Positions 14,916 through 22,622 of a DNA stretch of 24,747 nt are shown here, in pieces. Source of the DNA: a virus. Below the pieces are notes generated by a model. The model was not told the DNA's origin. It saw nothing but the letters and a program-made list of their open reading frames with translations, and ran no database searches. Numbering within the stretch: position 1 is the stretch's first letter; each line of letters opens with the position of its first letter. The position numbers were made by a program, and so were the translations under genes. The DNA lies in the IMG/VR virus record IMGVR_UViG_3300025769_000798, positions 1-24,747 of that record. One strand, given 5' to 3'.

Positions 14916-15866
14916 CTAGCGTGCAGAGAGCAGCTTGACTCCGCGAGCGTCTTCGATGATGCCGAGTCCAAGATATGCGTGACCTACAATAAAGGTACTT
15001 GCACTCATTGGACGACGATCAAACTCGACTACAACCTTACCCATAGACATGAGATCAGCTGAGCCTTGAACGCCTGCGGGAATACCATCGACATATCCGA
15101 GAGCCATCGGAGAGATCATGTAATTATCGAAACCAGAAGAGCCATTTTCTTTAACATACTTGCTACGATATACATCTACACCGAACAAGTTACCAGCGAA
15201 GTTCTCGCCTTTTGCTTGTAGCATGTCCATAGAGGATTGCATGCGGCTAATGGCGTTTCCTGTCTCGTTGCGGAGAGAGTCTTGAAGCTCGGTCAATGCC
15301 TTTGGATCAAGTACACAAGCGTAAGGACCAGGAGCACCAGAGCCGGAGTCTGCTTGCTCAAGAGCAAAGATCGCGTCAAAGAAATCGTCTACACTGAGAG
15401 TAGTTGTGTTGCTTCCTGCTGTAGTTGTGAAAGAAGCAGCAGCCTCTCCTGTGAGCTCAGCAAAACGAGCCTCATAACTTCCTGCAATGCTTTGTGCGAT
15501 ACGGAAAGGATCAATGTCTGCTCCTCCGAATCCAGTCATAGAGGCAAGATCTGACATCTCGTAGATGATGTACTGACGAGCAGCAACGAGATCGGCAGAG
15601 TTGATAGTCAATGCTGTTGTGTTTGCAGCTTCGTCTGAGATTTCAGAACCAGCAGCAGCCATTGAATCATAACCATCAAGACCAGCAAGACGGACACGTA
15701 CTGTATCTGTGCCGAGGCCATTGATTGAGCCTTGGTAGCTGAGGAGAGGAGTGTTTCTTAGGTTTGCGTTATCTTTTAAGAGGAGATTTATTTCCTGAGA
15801 GATCATTGCAGATAATCTTAGGATGTTTTCCATATTGGAAAAACGAATCGGATCGACTGTAGCCAT
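14916..15866 (-). CDS. Major capsid protein (HK97-type fold likely)
   Basis: The product (316 aa) starts MATVDPIRFSNMENILRLSA. It has capsid-like features: a helical N-arm, an Ala/Gly-rich core (DSMAAAGSEISDEAANTTAL), a P-domain-like helix region (DPKALTELQDSLRNETGNAI), NLFGVDVYRSKYV and a closing GHAYLGLGIIEDARGVKLLS. The ATG at 15866 has GGAGG five bases before it; an in-frame ATG at 15878 is less favoured. It has its own promoter candidate upstream and a terminator-like hairpin downstream, suggesting it can be transcribed as a separate high-dose unit. A scaffold-like protein is encoded upstream. The fold assignment is from overall likeness; no crosslinking residues were looked for. Confidence 0.82.
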   Translation of the reverse strand: MATVDPIRFSNMENILRLSAMISQEINLLLKDNANLRNTPLLSYQGSINGLGTDTVRVRLAGLDGYDSMAAAGSEISDEAANTTALTINSADLVAARQYIIYEMSDLASMTGFGGADIDPFRIAQSIAGSYEARFAELTGEAAASFTTTAGSNTTTLSVDDFFDAIFALEQADSGSGAPGPYACVLDPKALTELQDSLRNETGNAISRMQSSMDMLQAKGENFAGNLFGVDVYRSKYVKENGSSGFDNYMISPMALGYVDGIPAGVQGSADLMSMGKVVVEFDRRPMSASTFIVGHAYLGLGIIEDARGVKLLSAR

Positions 15867-15960
15867 TGCGGCCTCCATTCATTAGGGGTTATAGTTTTAG
15901 AGTGCTTTGGGCTCTTCTGCTGTTACCGGCGCGACCGTACCCTGCTGTATTATCATTCCT

Positions 15961-15987
15961 AGTATAGCATAAAAAAGGAGTGTGCAA
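15961..15987 (-). promoter_or_regulatory. Candidate extended -10 promoter of the capsid gene
   Basis: On the minus strand TTGCAC (15987-15982) is followed after 15 bp by TATACT (15966-15961), with TG one base before the -10 box (TGCTATACT), an extended -10. The start would lie about 85-90 bp before the capsid ATG. The rest of the gap 15867-15989 shows only the ribosome binding sites of the flanking genes. Confidence 0.5.
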
Positions 15988-15989
15988 CA

Positions 15990-16304
15990 ATGATTGATAT
16001 TTTTGCTCGATATATTGACGGAGACTTCGTCTTTGAACCAATGAAAAGACGAGGAATGTCCAAAGGAGAATATCTGCGAGCTGTTGCTGCATGTCGTCGC
16101 CTTAACGAAGACGGAATCCAGAGCTCTTCTTCTCTAGCTGCTTTTTTGCCCGATCATATAACTCCCGATCAGGCCCCTTTGTCACAGCTCCCCCTTTTTG
16201 CAGAAATGAATACACCCGAGCCCGAGCCCATTGAGATTGAGTCGCGCCCGGACGATGACCGACAGCCCAAGCAGCAAGACCTCTCTTGTAAACCTGAGAA
16301 ATGA
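15990..16304 (+). CDS. Possible plus-strand small protein, antisense to the DUF5824-like gene
   Basis: This 104-codon frame has AAGGAG ten bases before its ATG and a natural-looking N-terminal half (MIDIFARYIDGDFVFEPMKR, GMSKGEYLRAVAACRRLNED). A Pro/Glu/Asp-rich C-terminal half follows (NTPEPEPIEIESRPDDD). Its first 37 codons lie in otherwise gene-free DNA; the rest (16102-16304) is antisense to the conserved end of the DUF5824-like gene. Its ribosome binding site overlaps the capsid promoter candidate. If expressed, it would oppose head-gene transcription. The assignment is uncertain and no function is proposed. Confidence 0.45.
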   Translation: MIDIFARYIDGDFVFEPMKRRGMSKGEYLRAVAACRRLNEDGIQSSSSLAAFLPDHITPDQAPLSQLPLFAEMNTPEPEPIEIESRPDDDRQPKQQDLSCKPEK

Positions 16305-16590
16305 TTCCTTTGGAGATGCCTGTCACCTTTGCGACTCCCTTCAAGAATCTCTCTTGCTGATCTCCGCTTTTCATCTTTGATGTAGCGTCTCGGACTTCTT
16401 CTCGGAGCTTCTTTGCGCTGAGTGTGTACTTGCTCGGCTTTGTCTTCTTCGTGTCTCCGGCTACAGGTTTGAATCTTGCAGAGCCGCTTCTCTTCCCTTC
16501 GATGCGCTTGCGAAACTCGGCTTTGCGTCTCGCAGCTGTGCTCTCTCCGAGTCCTCTTGTGTACTTCTTTTGTATCTTTGCTTTTGCCAT
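16102..16590 (-). CDS. DUF5824-like basic phage protein
   Basis: The product (162 aa) starts MAKAKIQKKYTRGLGESTAA. It contains GLAAWAVGHRPGATQSQWAR then ARVYSFLQKGG, which matches my memory of the DUF5824 family of phage proteins (core G-x-A-x-W-x-x-G-x-R-P-G-A-x-x-x-x-W-A-x-A-R). The function of the family is not known to me. The protein is strongly basic at both ends, and SKGIISQVYKRG precedes the core. The start at 16590 has AGGAGCAGACT before it; a longer ORF to 16656 runs into the upstream terminator. It lies after that terminator and before the capsid gene, so it needs read-through or its own weak promoter. Its end is antisense to the plus-strand ORF at 15990-16304. Confidence 0.75.
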   Translation of the reverse strand: MAKAKIQKKYTRGLGESTAARRKAEFRKRIEGKRSGSARFKPVAGDTKKTKPSKYTLSAKKLREEVRDATSKMKSGDQQERFLKGVAKVTGISKGIISQVYKRGLAAWAVGHRPGATQSQWARARVYSFLQKGGAVTKGPDRELYDRAKKQLEKKSSGFRLR

Positions 16591-16623
16591 AGTCTGCTCC
16601 TGTGGATAACTTGTGTATATCAT

Positions 16624-16652
16624 AAAAAAAGCCCGGTCACATCGGACCGGGC
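16624..16652 (-). terminator. Strong rho-independent terminator after the fibre gene
   Basis: On the minus strand GCCCGGTC (16652-16645) pairs with GACCGGGC (16638-16631), a perfect 8-bp GC-rich stem with a 6-nt loop, followed by seven T (16630-16624). It sits 22 bp after the stop of the decapeptide-repeat gene and closes the terminase-portal-scaffold-fibre unit. Confidence 0.9.
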
Positions 16653-16674
16653 CCACAGTACGAAACTTTAATCT

Positions 16675-18405
16675 CTAGTGATAATACCAGATGATGAGTC
16701 CGTCACCATTTGACAATGCAGCGCCGAAAGTCAAACGAGCAACGCCACCAGAGCCACCGTTCGCAGATACAGAGAATTCATCTTCGTCTGCTGCGGTATC
16801 ACCGAGAGCTGTCATGTTGCGAAGAGACAGACCATTCTTGAACACGAGAACAGAGTTCAATGCACCAGATGGCAGAGTCTGAGCGAGATCGATTGTAGTA
16901 GTAGAACCGCCGGAGATCTGCGCTCCTTCTTGTTTGAAGGTGATACCGAGCTTTGCAGCAGTCACAGAAGAGTCTGCGAGCTTGGCACTGGTCACACCAG
17001 AGTCAGCAAGAGCAGTCGTTCCAACAGCACCGGACGCGATCTTTGCAGATGTCACAGCAGCAGCTGCAATCTTAGCGGAGGATACAGAAGAGTCTGCGAG
17101 CTTGGCAGATGATACTGCTCCGTCTACGATCTCAGCAGTGTCGACTGCGTTGTCAGCCATCTTTGCATTTGTCACAGCGTCATCAGCGAGCTTCCCTGTG
17201 TCGATTGCAGTTGACGCGATCTTCGCTGTGGTCACAGCTCCGTCAGCAATCTTTGCAGTCGCTACAGCATTGTCAGCGAGCTTTGCTTCGAGTACAGAAG
17301 AAGAAGCAAGAGCAGCAGATCCTACAGATCCGTCGATGAGCTCATTTGCTCCTACAGAGTCGTCAGCCATCTTTGCATTTGAGATTGCATTGTCTGCGAT
17401 CTTTGCGCTTGTTACGTTTGCGTCGACAATCTTTGCAGAAGTAACAGCTCCGTCAGCAAGTTTTGCAGTCGATACTCCTCCGTCTGAGATGGATATGTCG
17501 TCGCCCTGCTTCTCCAAACCGCCTGATACGGTTACGGAGCCTAATCCGGTGAATCTTTGGAACTGGATTGCAGTTGTGCCGAGATTCGGTGCTGAATCAT
17601 TGATACAAACAAAACCCTGATTATCATAGGTATTACCTTCGAGAGCGAACAGGAACGCGCCCGGGAAATCATCCCCCTCGTCCATATCTGTAGAACGAGA
17701 CATAGCATTCCCAGAGCCTGCATAGACATAAACTCCGTTGTCCTCTTCGTCGTCCTGATCGATACAGAGGATTCTGTCCGAATTAGAAAGATTCACTCCG
17801 TCGATGCTTGCAGGAGCTTGTGAAAGATCAATGTTTGATCCAGCTACAACGCGAACGTTTTCCTTTACAGACAATCCAGCAGCAACAGAGTCGACATAGC
17901 TCTTATTGGCTGCGTCGTTTGAGTTGCTTGGCGTGCCAACTTGAAGAGTCCCGCTTGTATAATCATATGTGTCGGTCAAGTCGATCTTGCTTGCGTCTAC
18001 AGCATCGGCAGCGATCTTCGCAGATGTTACTGCGGAGTCGTTGATCTTTGCGGTTTCTACAGCAGAGCTTGCGAGCTTGGCAGCAGATACAGCAGAGTCT
18101 GCGAGCTTGGCAGTCTGTACAGATGCTGCTCCGAGTTTTGCAGCTTCGACTGCTCCGTCTGCGAGTTTTGCAGTCAATACTGCGCCGTCTGCGAGCTTGG
18201 CAGATTCTACAGATGCTGATCCGAGCTTGGCAGCTGTGACTGCTCCGTCATTGAGTGCAGCTGTCAAGACTGCGGAAGAACCGAGCTTTCCTGATGTGAT
18301 TGCTCCGTCTGAGATTTTTGCTGATGTGACAGCATTGCTTGCGAGTTTGGCGGCAATAATAGCCGAGTCGACTATCTGACCGCCTTTAATTTGAACTGAT
18401 CCCAT
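16675..18405 (-). CDS. Decapeptide-repeat fibre protein, probable head fibre
   Basis: The product (576 aa) has a symmetric plan. About 12 ten-residue repeats of the type AKLADGAVTS occupy residues 19-138. A central domain spans 139-313 (SYVDSVAAGLSVKENVRVVA; SDRILCIDQDDEEDNGVYVY; LGTTAIQFQRF), of a kind common in phage tail fibres. About 17 more repeats follow (314-490), then a C-terminal domain ending SNGDGLIIWYYH. Ten-residue A-K-[IL]-x-[DS]-x-A-V repeats are known from phage fibres, where trimers wind into rod-like helices. The position in the head module (between portal/scaffold and capsid, not in the tail-tip region) favours a head fibre; this is inference. TAGGAGTATCTCAC precedes the ATG, and a strong terminator follows the gene. 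Confidence 0.8.
   Translation of the reverse strand: MGSVQIKGGQIVDSAIIAAKLASNAVTSAKISDGAITSGKLGSSAVLTAALNDGAVTAAKLGSASVESAKLADGAVLTAKLADGAVEAAKLGAASVQTAKLADSAVSAAKLASSAVETAKINDSAVTSAKIAADAVDASKIDLTDTYDYTSGTLQVGTPSNSNDAANKSYVDSVAAGLSVKENVRVVAGSNIDLSQAPASIDGVNLSNSDRILCIDQDDEEDNGVYVYAGSGNAMSRSTDMDEGDDFPGAFLFALEGNTYDNQGFVCINDSAPNLGTTAIQFQRFTGLGSVTVSGGLEKQGDDISISDGGVSTAKLADGAVTSAKIVDANVTSAKIADNAISNAKMADDSVGANELIDGSVGSAALASSSVLEAKLADNAVATAKIADGAVTTAKIASTAIDTGKLADDAVTNAKMADNAVDTAEIVDGAVSSAKLADSSVSSAKIAAAAVTSAKIASGAVGTTALADSGVTSAKLADSSVTAAKLGITFKQEGAQISGGSTTTIDLAQTLPSGALNSVLVFKNGLSLRNMTALGDTAADEDEFSVSANGGSGGVARLTFGAALSNGDGLIIWYYH
16935..17466 (-). repeat. Second block of 30-bp coding repeats in the fibre gene
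   Basis: About 17 degenerate 30-bp units encode the AKLADGAVTS-type decapeptide. Units vary in synonymous and some coding positions, so the protein pattern is better kept than the DNA. Confidence 0.85.
17991..18351 (-). repeat. First block of 30-bp coding repeats in the fibre gene
   Basis: About 12 degenerate 30-bp units encode the same decapeptide type as the later block. Together the two blocks flank a unique central domain, and similarity between them could allow recombination that changes fibre length. Confidence 0.85.
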
Positions 18406-18443
18406 GTGAGATACTCCTATATAGGTTTATTGTTGATTACGCG

Positions 18444-18458
18444 TTTCTGTAGTCTCCA
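18444..18458 (-). repeat. Dispersed TGGAGACTACAGAAA element without a following start codon
   Basis: On the minus strand TGGAGACTACAGAAA occurs in the gap between two head genes (gap 18406-18463). The same 15 bases occur in the opposite orientation at 14865-14879. The shorter GGAGACTACA precedes the ATG of three genes (starts 19723, 14823 and 11966). Here no ATG follows, and the real ribosome binding site of the fibre gene is a separate TAGGAG nearer its start. Confidence 0.6.
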
Positions 18459-18463
18459 GAAAA

Positions 18464-18688
18464 CTAAGTCGATGATTCTGCGATGTAGTCGACAGTGAGA
18501 AAGTCTCCTGTCTCGGGAGTGAAGTCTGTCGTCGTGAATGTAGTTGAGTTGTGCTCACTAAACGTTTCTCCTTCTACTTGTCGGACACCATTATAGTATA
18601 CACGAAGAGATCCCGCCTGATATTCTTCGGGTATTGTGAAAGACGTATTTGAGCCGTTACACTGGGAGGATAAATCAGCTTGTTTCAT
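18464..18688 (-). CDS. Small beta-rich virion protein candidate
   Basis: The product (74 aa) starts MKQADLSSQCNGSNTSFTIP and reads SLRVYYNGVRQVEGETFSEH, then GDFLTVDYIAESST. The 'V-Y-Y-N-G-x-R' strand followed by 'G-D-x-L-x-V-x-Y' resembles the C-terminal domain of the neighbouring fibre protein (SVLVFKNGLSL ... DGLIIWYYH), so the two may share a small beta fold or form one assembly. GGAGGAGAC lies just before the ATG at 18688. The frame is open upstream to 18829, but that part overlaps the preceding gene. Role in the virion is inferred. Confidence 0.55.
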   Translation of the reverse strand: MKQADLSSQCNGSNTSFTIPEEYQAGSLRVYYNGVRQVEGETFSEHNSTTFTTTDFTPETGDFLTVDYIAESST

Positions 18689-18740
18689 GTCTCCTCCGTC
18701 TCCGCCTGACTCGTTGATAAAGAATGCAAAACGAAACACA

Positions 18741-19052
18741 TCAAAGCTCCTCAAGCACGATCGAAATCTCTGCATTGCCCGACTTTGATGCAACGAAGAT
18801 TGACTCGGGCCTGTTCTTTCCTCGTCCAAGTCTCAGCACAATATAATTACTCTGTGGTACTGTCATTTTATGAGTCGGTACAGCTCCTCCGTCTGTGGCT
18901 CCATTACGACAGACATATATTTCTTTCCCCTGCGCTCCGAGACTGATCTGTGTAGCCGGAGAAGGGAGAAGGATCTCTGTTGTTGTTGTATCTCCTGCCG
19001 TAAAGTTATAGAATGCAGGATATACGTTTAGACTTCGCAGATCTTCGCTCAT
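18741..19052 (-). CDS. Small structural protein candidate
   Basis: The product (103 aa) starts MSEDLRSLNVYPAFYNFTAG and is beta-rich (TEILLPSPATQISLGAQGKE; NYIVLRLGRGKNRPESIFVA; AEISIVLEEL) with no membrane segment. It follows the scaffold-like gene with a 4-nt overlap and uses the site GGAGACAGTC. Position suggests a capsid decoration protein or fibre base. I do not recognise the family. Confidence 0.55.
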   Translation of the reverse strand: MSEDLRSLNVYPAFYNFTAGDTTTTEILLPSPATQISLGAQGKEIYVCRNGATDGGAVPTHKMTVPQSNYIVLRLGRGKNRPESIFVASKSGNAEISIVLEEL

Positions 19053-19723
19053 GACTGTCTCCGGTTGCGATTCTTCCAGGCTTGCATGACTTTGTCTCGA
19101 TTGGCAGCATAGAACTCGGGATCTTTCAAAGCGCGATCAAGAAAGCCAGGAGAGTCAGGAGCAGGGATTGCTCCGACGTTTGTGCGCGGAGCTGCTGCCT
19201 GTTGTGGTTCAAGTGATTCTCCGAGCTCCTGGAGCTGTGCAGCTGTCGATGCTTCAGGAAGATCTCCTGCTGTGTCTGCATTGTCTTCTCCGATCATCTT
19301 CAGAGCCTGGAGATGTGGACGGATCGTGATCGGTGCTGATTCTGGGTTCTCTACTTGCTGATCAAGCCAATCTGATAGAGTCTGTCGCTCTTTGTCGCTC
19401 TTGCCTTTTTGCGCGCGTTCAAAGGACCATTCTATCGCTTCGACGAGATCGGGATCTGTCAATCCGTGCTTGCTGATTGATTGGTATCGCTCGAATCTTT
19501 GCTCTGAGCTCTGGAGTCTCGTCTGCATTTCTGTCAGCTGCTGATTGAGAATGTCGACTGATGACATTGCCTTCTCTGCTTTCGCAAGTCTGCTCTGTGC
19601 TTCTTCAAGTGCTTTCTCGGCTGTGGTTGCTCTCGTTGCAACCTTGCCGATTCTCTCTTTGATGATGTTCTCCATCTCGGATTTAAGGACATAAGTGCGT
19701 CCTTCGTTTTCTATCTCTGTCAT
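19049..19723 (-). CDS. Scaffold-like capsid assembly protein
   Basis: The product (224 aa) is acidic and mostly coiled coil in its first half (KALEEAQSRLAKAEKAMSSV; LNQQLTEMQTRLQSSEQRFE). It then has a disordered Pro/Ala/Gln region (PQQAAAPRTNVGAIPAPDSP) and a short basic C-terminal helix (NRDKVMQAWKNRNRR). That layout, with a basic tail that could touch the capsid protein, is typical of phage scaffolds. It lies directly after the portal gene. Start: ATG after AGGAGACTACA. No protease domain is visible and none was found next to it, so how the scaffold leaves the head is not shown by this window. Confidence 0.7.
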   Translation of the reverse strand: MTEIENEGRTYVLKSEMENIIKERIGKVATRATTAEKALEEAQSRLAKAEKAMSSVDILNQQLTEMQTRLQSSEQRFERYQSISKHGLTDPDLVEAIEWSFERAQKGKSDKERQTLSDWLDQQVENPESAPITIRPHLQALKMIGEDNADTAGDLPEASTAAQLQELGESLEPQQAAAPRTNVGAIPAPDSPGFLDRALKDPEFYAANRDKVMQAWKNRNRRQS

Positions 19724-19740
19724 TGTAGTCTCCTATGAGG

Positions 19741-21201
19741 TTAGATTGAGTATTGAGCTCGTTCTGCTCGGATTCTCTCGAGCTCCTGCTTTGCTTCGAT
19801 TGGATCAAGATCGGGATTCATGATCTGCATTGCATCGACTGGAGAGATAAGTCCTGCGCTTAATTTCTGTATGATGTCTTCTCTTTGTGCTCTCATCTCT
19901 TCCGGGGAAAGTCCGAGAGGAGTGTATACGACTCTGTATCCTGTCTCAGGAAGTGATGCACCTAGAAATCTATTGCACAGCATCGCACACTTTGACAGCA
20001 TCTCTTCGTCTGCTCTACGGAATACTGGAGCGTATCTTCTCTGTGCTTCTCTTTGTCCGTCTCTGGAGATTGAGAGCGCATATCCTGATCTTGGATCTCC
20101 GCTTTGTCTCAGAACTTCGGACGAGATACCTGCGGCTGTCGCTACACGATACTCGTATTTGCTGATCGACTCCAGGAGCTTCTCGGGATCGGAATACGTG
20201 AAAGAACCGATCAGAGGCTGTCCTTGCATGTCTGGATCTGTTTGAAACATCAAGATGGAGCTCGGATCGGTGGAGATTGCAGAGCGTCGTCCTGTCAAGT
20301 CTCCCTCCAGCTGGGAGAGGCCTGCGAGATGTAAACCTGCGACATACTTCTGAGGCCATGAATTATCGCGTACACAATGAACGTAAAAACTGAACAAAAC
20401 TGCCGCTGTGAGTGAGCCATAAGCTAATTGTGCAGCGTCGAAAGCATTAAAGAGCTGTCCTGTCTTCTCGGCATGATACAAGACGACCGGAAGAAACGGG
20501 ACTCCGTCTTTGCTTCGATATGGATATGCGTCTCCTCGCATTGCTTCATGTCCCATGTATATCTCGGACATATCCTTCCCGACTCCTCCGGCTGGAGTAG
20601 CCTCAAACATTCCAAAGAGAGGAGCATTCGGATCTCTGATATCTAGGATGTCCCATACCCATATCGCTTCGCCATTCTCTGGATTCATTCTCAGTCTGAG
20701 CTCTTGATAATATAGAGGAATGTCGGGAGCATCTTCAGACGCTGCGCAGATCACAAAGTCAGGAGAGACGCAACGGAACGAAAGACCGGGAACGCGTGCA
20801 ACGTCTCCGGGAATATGAGGAGCAACGTCGACGCGCACAAACATCTCGCGAATACCGAGAGTCATTTGCTGTACTTTTTGCATGAGCTGAAAGTATCCTG
20901 CCTTTGATACATATCCATCACGTCCGACGAGATCAGAGATGTCTCCTTCTCCGGTTATGTTTGGCTCTGAATGATAGAGCATCGCGAGCTGTCTTGTGAC
21001 TTGCTCGATTGCGCAAGAGGAGAGATCAGAAGGCCCGAGAGCTTCTCTTCTGTCTGTCGGCAGATGTCGGAGGAGCTCATCTTCTAAGTCTTGCTCCCAT
21101 AGTCCGGTTAATAATCTTCGTCTGAGTGCTGAGTGCTCCCATCTTCTCTGATCTGAGTCTGTCGGTGCCTGTGGTTTTGGCGGTACGTTGTTGATATGCA
21201 T
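19741..21201 (-). CDS. Portal protein
   Basis: The product (486 aa) forms the ring at the capsid vertex through which DNA enters and leaves. Evidence is its position between large terminase and scaffold, its length, and portal-like features: N-terminal residues with DRRWEHSALRRRLLTGLWEQ-type helices, a mid-protein region with HCVRDNSWPQKYVAGL, the helix ESISKYEYRVATAAGISSEV with RQSGDPRSGYALSISRDGQR, and a C-terminus LSPEEMRAQREDIIQKLSAG then ISPVDAMQIMNPDLDPIEAK. The last is typical of portals (a start in codon phase 'G-L-I-S/T-x-x-E-A/D-A'). ATG overlaps the terminase stop as TAATG, with AAGG upstream. Confidence 0.85.
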   Translation of the reverse strand: MHINNVPPKPQAPTDSDQRRWEHSALRRRLLTGLWEQDLEDELLRHLPTDRREALGPSDLSSCAIEQVTRQLAMLYHSEPNITGEGDISDLVGRDGYVSKAGYFQLMQKVQQMTLGIREMFVRVDVAPHIPGDVARVPGLSFRCVSPDFVICAASEDAPDIPLYYQELRLRMNPENGEAIWVWDILDIRDPNAPLFGMFEATPAGGVGKDMSEIYMGHEAMRGDAYPYRSKDGVPFLPVVLYHAEKTGQLFNAFDAAQLAYGSLTAAVLFSFYVHCVRDNSWPQKYVAGLHLAGLSQLEGDLTGRRSAISTDPSSILMFQTDPDMQGQPLIGSFTYSDPEKLLESISKYEYRVATAAGISSEVLRQSGDPRSGYALSISRDGQREAQRRYAPVFRRADEEMLSKCAMLCNRFLGASLPETGYRVVYTPLGLSPEEMRAQREDIIQKLSAGLISPVDAMQIMNPDLDPIEAKQELERIRAERAQYSI

Positions 21202-22622
21202 TAGTACACCTTAATTTTTTGTGGAATCGTTGGCTTGTAGTCCAGTATCGGAAGAAGTCCATATCTGAGACCGTCGATTGCGTGCCCGTACGGATCTCGT
21301 GATCTTGCTGATTGTGTTCTCTTCATCGTCCAGCTCTGGATTGATTTTATCGTCTGCGCACACTCTGGACGAATCCAAAAATGTTTTCTCGACATGATTG
21401 CATGCAATATACTAGCACCAAAATAGACCGAGTGCCGACCTTTTCGCGCTCTGCGTACAGTGAAAGGTAGACCTCGCGGAGGATAACCGAGGATGCTCTC
21501 AAAGGCTCTCATGAGCATAATGTTATTCATTCGATATTGATCGCGGCCTCTGTGCTCTCCGTCTCCTGTCCATGTTGCTAGATTCGGATCGACTCCGTAC
21601 TTTTTCAGCATCTCAAGAATAGCCTGTGCATGATGCTCTGGAGGAGCTTGACCAGACGTATACTCTCCAAGCACAAAGATTCTCGGATTCTGTGGATCTC
21701 GCATATCGACACAAGAAAGAATAGCGACTTGTGAACCAGGGTTAGAACCATGATCGATGCCGACACAAAAGCGATAGTCTCCGCCTCTTGGCACTGGTTG
21801 CGAGCTGATCATGTCTTCGGAGAAGTTCTCAAAGACGACTCCAATCGGTGCAACGTCAAAAGAGCCATTAATACGAGCTTCTCTGTCGTAAGGGAGATAG
21901 GCCTCTGTGATCTTGTCGATCTGCTCCTGGCTGAGCAAGAATCCTTTAGGCAGTCCGATCGGAGTCGTTGCATCGACAGTCAAAGGAGCACGATGTGCAG
22001 ATATGAGTCCTCTCTCTATCATCTCCTTGATATATGTAACGTCTACACCTCCGACAGGAGTGAGTGAGATCGCGACTGTGCCTCTCTTGCCTCCTGCGCC
22101 TCCTCGCGAAGTACGAGCGACGAGCTCGTTGAATGTGGATTGGTCCACCGGCTCATCGATGCACACGAGATTTGCAGTCGCAGATGCAAGTCCAAGGCCT
22201 TGATTCGCTGTCTTGATACGGATGATTGAACCGTTTGTAAACTTCACAAGAGGAGCAAGTCCTCGGAATCCTTTGCCTCTGACAAACTCGCAGCTCGGGT
22301 CCAGTTCTTCTTTCGGGATCATGTCATATAGCTTTTGCTGTATCGTCCGAGATTGTTCGTGACTGTGCGTGATGAGCCATGCTTCGATCGGAGGAGGATC
22401 TGTCTTGTAGTACGGATGTCTGCCGAGACAGTGATACAGAAGCAGCGCGCATGTCGCTAAAGTCTTGCCGACTTGGTTCCCTCCGATCAGTGCTTTGATT
22501 GGAGCTTTGTCTGCGAGATAATCACGCTGAGGAGGAGTCGGAGAGAAGTATCTCAAAGGATCATTCTCTGCTCTATTTCGCAACCATGCGAGACGCTGCG
22601 CCATTCCTCCGAGACTGTTCAT
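21201..22622 (-). CDS. terL: Terminase large subunit
   Basis: The product (473 aa) is the ATP-driven motor and nuclease that packages DNA. The ATPase has Walker A GGNQVGKT (47-54) and Walker B LVCIDEP (152-158, Asp156 and Glu157). The C-terminal RNase H-like nuclease starts with VGIDHGS (Asp290) and has further acidic positions in WTGDGEHRG and DPYGHAIDGLRYG. The ATG overlaps the upstream stop as ATGA, and GGAGACGAAA precedes it. It is followed by portal and scaffold in normal order. The packaging strategy (cos or pac) cannot be read from the window. Confidence 0.95.
   Translation of the reverse strand: MNSLGGMAQRLAWLRNRAENDPLRYFSPTPPQRDYLADKAPIKALIGGNQVGKTLATCALLLYHCLGRHPYYKTDPPPIEAWLITHSHEQSRTIQQKLYDMIPKEELDPSCEFVRGKGFRGLAPLVKFTNGSIIRIKTANQGLGLASATANLVCIDEPVDQSTFNELVARTSRGGAGGKRGTVAISLTPVGGVDVTYIKEMIERGLISAHRAPLTVDATTPIGLPKGFLLSQEQIDKITEAYLPYDREARINGSFDVAPIGVVFENFSEDMISSQPVPRGGDYRFCVGIDHGSNPGSQVAILSCVDMRDPQNPRIFVLGEYTSGQAPPEHHAQAILEMLKKYGVDPNLATWTGDGEHRGRDQYRMNNIMLMRAFESILGYPPRGLPFTVRRARKGRHSVYFGASILHAIMSRKHFWIRPECAQTIKSIQSWTMKRTQSARSRDPYGHAIDGLRYGLLPILDYKPTIPQKIKVY

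Noticed and set aside
16934-17620. Long plus-strand ORF (228 codons) rich in Ala, Ser and Thr
   Set aside because: It is the antisense reading of the decapeptide repeats. Its own repeats follow from the 30-bp period, and no ribosome binding site or family-like features are seen.
16935-18351. Regular 30-bp repeats suggesting a CRISPR array
   Set aside because: The repeats are contiguous, have no spacers, and encode a protein decapeptide in frame.
18444-18458. GGAGACTACA as the ribosome binding site of an unlisted gene
   Set aside because: No start codon at a suitable distance follows, and no open frame fits in the 58-bp gap.
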